Origin: Stenotrophomonas maltophilia
GTDB lineage: Bacteria > Pseudomonadota > Gammaproteobacteria > Xanthomonadales > Xanthomonadaceae
Direction of reading: 5' to 3'
Length of the DNA: 64,000 nucleotides
Assembly (NCBI RefSeq): GCF_039555535.1
Contig: NZ_CP154630.1
Location: 3,113,001-3,177,000 of the forward strand
The notes beneath the pieces were generated by a model that saw only the letters and a list, made by a program, of their open reading frames with translations, did not search any database and had not been told where the DNA came from. The translations under genes and the position numbers were made by a program. Each line of letters begins with the position of its first letter. Within the stretch, counting starts at the first letter, position 1. Shown piece after piece: positions 62,126 through 64,000 of this stretch.

Positions 62126-62560
62126 TCAAGAGCCCAGCGCGACCGCAGCGGGTTCCAGCTCGCCATCGGCACCGGTCCAGGCCTGCAGCAGGCGCTCGAA
62201 ACCTCCACTACCCAGCAGGAAACCCGGCCACGGCGCGTCAACGATCTGGGTCAGCAGGTCCGCATCGATCCGCCGCGTGCCCATCGACCAGCGCGGGAAC
62301 GCACGCTGCAGTACCGGCGCGCGGCACAACACCCTCATCTGCGCATGGCTGCGTGCATTGGCGATGCGCTGGAACACCGAATCGATGCCATCTTCGGGGC
62401 CTTCCAGATACTGCAGGAAGCGGCTGCCGTCGAACATCAGCACACCGGTGACGCCGGCTACACGATTGAAGGCCGTGGCATCGGCCAGCAGGCGATCAAG
62501 ATCGGTTGTCCGCAGATCGGCGCGGGCCTCACTGGCATAGGCAATCGCGTGCAGCGACAT
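62126..62560 (-). CDS. BLUF-domain blue-light sensor protein
   Basis: 144 residues, a BLUF domain with a short C-terminal extension. Residues needed for the flavin photocycle are present: Tyr8 (LHAIAYAS), Asn32 (AFNRVAGVTG), Gln50 (RFLQYLEGPEDG) and the Trp91/Met93 pair (FPRWSMG). It therefore looks photoactive. No output domain is fused, so it acts through a partner. Strong GGGGGAG ribosome site. Next to tRNA-Leu and the nucleotide-sugar dehydrogenase. Confidence 0.92.
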   Translation of the reverse strand: MSLHAIAYASEARADLRTTDLDRLLADATAFNRVAGVTGVLMFDGSRFLQYLEGPEDGIDSVFQRIANARSHAQMRVLCRAPVLQRAFPRWSMGTRRIDADLLTQIVDAPWPGFLLGSGGFERLLQAWTGADGELEPAAVALGS

Positions 62561-62669
62561 CGGGTGGCTCCCCCCCTGGGAACGATGGCTGGGACTATGA
62601 CATGAACAGGGATAACAGTTAAGCACGTCACCGCCGCGACGCGATCCGGTCGTCGCGCTGCAGGTGGGC

Positions 62670-62675
62670 TACAAT
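62670..62675 (+). promoter_or_regulatory. -10 box of tRNA-Leu
   Basis: TACAAT 16 bases upstream of the tRNA with a GC-rich discriminator (CGGCGCCGCGC), as in stringently controlled tRNA promoters. The -35 at the right distance is poor. Confidence 0.55.
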
Positions 62676-62691
62676 CGGCGCCGCGCTGCAG

Positions 62692-62778
62692 GCCCGGATG
62701 GCGAAACTGGTAGACGCATCGGACTTAAAATCCGCCGGGGGCGACCCCATGCCGGTTCGATTCCGGCTCCGGGCACCA
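62692..62778 (+). tRNA. tRNA-Leu(UAA)
   Basis: 87 nt with encoded CCA. Acceptor GCCCGGA/TCCGGGC, anticodon TAA in the loop CTTAAAA, long variable arm, T-loop GGTTCGATTCC. Confidence 0.96.
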
Positions 62779-62834
62779 ACATCGCAGCGCAGGATGGCGT
62801 CCGCCCTTCGGGGCATTGCACAAGGAACCCGCAC

Positions 62835-63242
62835 ATGAAGCTGTCTGTCCTGATACTCCCCCTGCTGTGCGTGATCAGCCTTCCGGCGCTGGCGCAGTCC
62901 TACTCCGACAGCCGCCACAATCGCGACGGAAGCGTGGACATCCGCTACAGCGATGGGTCTTCCAGCCGCATCACGCGCGATCTGTCCAAGCGCGTGATCG
63001 CCGAGCACAGTGACGGCAGCCGCTCGCCCACCACCTCTGACCTCAGTGGCCGCAATCGCAGCACCTACAGCGACGGCAGCTAGTCCGACACCAGCACCGA
63101 CCTGAGCGGCAGGGTCATCACGCAGTACAGCAACGGTGCGCGCTCCACCAGCACACGTGACCTGAGCGGCAGGTGGCGCACCACCGCCAGTGGTGGCATG
63201 GCCGCCCGTCATCCAGAACGCGGCGTCGGCAAAAAGCCCTGA
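62835..63242 (+). pseudogene. Secreted 20-residue tandem-repeat protein interrupted by an in-frame TAG
   Basis: Signal peptide (to LPALAQ), then four 20-residue repeats of the form [YH]S[DN]G..S..T.DLS.R. Repeats 1, 2 and 4 read YSDGSSSRIT, HSDGSRSPTT and YSNGARSTST; repeat 3 reads YSDGS, TAG (63081-63083), SDTST and continues in frame to a TGA. So a 135-residue protein has one sense codon turned to amber and an 82-residue product results unless it is read through. AAGGA ribosome site. Convergent with hemN, 4-base gap. No family recognised. Confidence 0.75.
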
Positions 63243-63246
63243 GCGA

Positions 63247-64000
63247 TCAGATCGCACGCGAGTAGCGTGGTTGCTCGTGTGCGGCGCGCAGGTAGGGGTC
63301 AAAGCACATCGCCAGCAACCGCAGCAGTGGTCGCCCCGGCTCGCTGGCGCGCACGACCCCCTCCCGGTACTCGGCCAGGCCGTCCTGTTGCAGCCGCTGC
63401 ACCGCACGCAGGTCTTCGGCAAAGTACTGCTGGAAATCCACGCCGTGGCGCTGCCCCAGCACTGCACCATCCACCTCGCCCTGGCACATCAGCTGCTGGA
63501 TCAGCTCCGCGCGCAGCTGGTCGTCGGCACTCAGCGCGACACCGCGCCAGACCGGCAACTGTCCCTGGTCCACCGCGTCCTCCCACGACGGCAGGTCACG
63601 TGGATTCTGGCTGTAGGTGGCACCGATATGGCTGATCGCACTGACGCCCAGGCCGAGCAAATCGGTATCGGCGTGGGTGGTGTAGCCCATGAAGTTGCGA
63701 TGCAGCTGGCCGGCACGCTGCGCGCGTGAAAGATCCTCCTCCGGCAATGCGAAATGATCCATGCCGATGTACTGGTAGCCGGCCGCGGAGAGCTTCTCCA
63801 CCGCCAGCCCCAGCAGCGCCAGCTTGTCTTCTGGAGAGGGCAACCGGCTTTCGTCGATCTGCTTCTGCGCGCGGAACAGATGCGGCAGGTGCGCGTAGCC
63901 ATAGACCGCCAGGCGGTCGGGGCGCAGCGCCAGTACCCCGTCCAGGGTTCGCCCGAATCCCTCCAGGCTCTGCCCGGGCAGGCCGTAGATCAGGTCGACG
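63247..64000 (-). CDS. hemN: Oxygen-independent coproporphyrinogen III oxidase, C-terminal part (window edge)
   Basis: The frame runs off the window; 250 residues are visible. VDLIYGLPGQS, YGYAHLPHLFRAQKQI, YIGMDHFALPEEDL, QLHRNFMGYTTHADTDLLGLGVSAIS are HemN signatures. The radical-SAM CxxxCxxC motif would be upstream, beyond the edge. Converts coproporphyrinogen III to protoporphyrinogen IX without oxygen. Confidence 0.93.
   Translation of the reverse strand, partial: VDLIYGLPGQSLEGFGRTLDGVLALRPDRLAVYGYAHLPHLFRAQKQIDESRLPSPEDKLALLGLAVEKLSAAGYQYIGMDHFALPEEDLSRAQRAGQLHRNFMGYTTHADTDLLGLGVSAISHIGATYSQNPRDLPSWEDAVDQGQLPVWRGVALSADDQLRAELIQQLMCQGEVDGAVLGQRHGVDFQQYFAEDLRAVQRLQQDGLAEYREGVVRASEPGRPLLRLLAMCFDPYLRAAHEQPRYSRAI

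Noticed and set aside
62692..62778. tRNA-Leu or tRNA-Ser as the attachment site of an integrated element
   Set aside because: No integrase, no duplicated tRNA 3' end, and the flanking genes are ordinary chromosomal ones.
62835..63242. CRISPR-like array because of regular repeats next to tRNA-Leu
   Set aside because: The periodicity is 60 bases at the protein level with diverged DNA and no spacers; it encodes a repeat protein.

Overview
The window is a piece of a high-GC gammaproteobacterial chromosome, most likely Stenotrophomonas (S. maltophilia group, Xanthomonadaceae). Three things point there: many intergenic GTAG-headed palindromes of the SMAG type, a perfect Xanthomonadaceae-style LexA operator in front of lexA, and housekeeping gene order of the Xanthomonas kind (lexA-recA-recX-alaS-csrA; folP-miaA-hfq-hflX; surE-pcm-yqaA-nlpD; pyrG-kdsA-eno-ftsB-ispD-ispF-truD). 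I see no prophage, IS element or CRISPR array. The window is core chromosome sprinkled with small repeats.

1-9.4 kb is an outer-membrane and phosphate-scavenging block. It holds the end of a TonB receptor joined to a Tat-exported phospholipase C, and, facing it, an ECF sigma factor / FecR anti-sigma / STN-type TonB receptor / PhoD phosphatase unit with a Pho-box-like site in front of the receptor. 9.5-16.4 kb has a small membrane protein, aceE, a secreted hypothetical, a ZnuD-like TonB receptor under a promoter overlapped by a Zur-box-like site, and a DUF4189 protein. 16.4-28.3 kb is tRNA-Ser(GCU), csrA, alaS, recX, recA, lexA, a UbiB-family kinase, pncC, hflX, hfq, miaA and folP, all leftward.

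28.3-29.0 kb is a gene-free repeat nest. 29-36.4 kb carries ftsH-rlmE facing yhbY and an Mth938-domain gene, then nlpD, yqaA, pcm and surE, and a Smr protein. 36.6-43.9 kb is a long leftward unit from pyrG to truD that includes a pair of paralogous small membrane genes, one broken by an amber codon. 44.3-53.3 kb has parE, a GNAT, an S10 peptidase, a Pit transporter with its DUF47 partner, a CorC/HlyC protein and ExoD. 53.4-64 kb is a mix: FMN and flavin enzymes, trhO, an FKBP lipoprotein, a nucleotide-sugar dehydrogenase, a BLUF photoreceptor, tRNA-Leu(UAA), an amber-interrupted repeat protein and the 3' part of a hemN-like gene.

The strongest candidate for something undescribed is a composite intergenic element present four times (28350-28526, 28642-28949, 48944-49212, 56001-56214). 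Each copy has a conserved core of about 50 nt enclosed by a 26-bp inverted repeat whose sequence differs between copies but pairs within each copy, plus covarying inner and tail hairpins. That is the pattern expected of a folded RNA or DNA element. Two genes interrupted by single in-frame TAG codons, in a window where only one intact gene ends in TAG, are the other unexpected signal.
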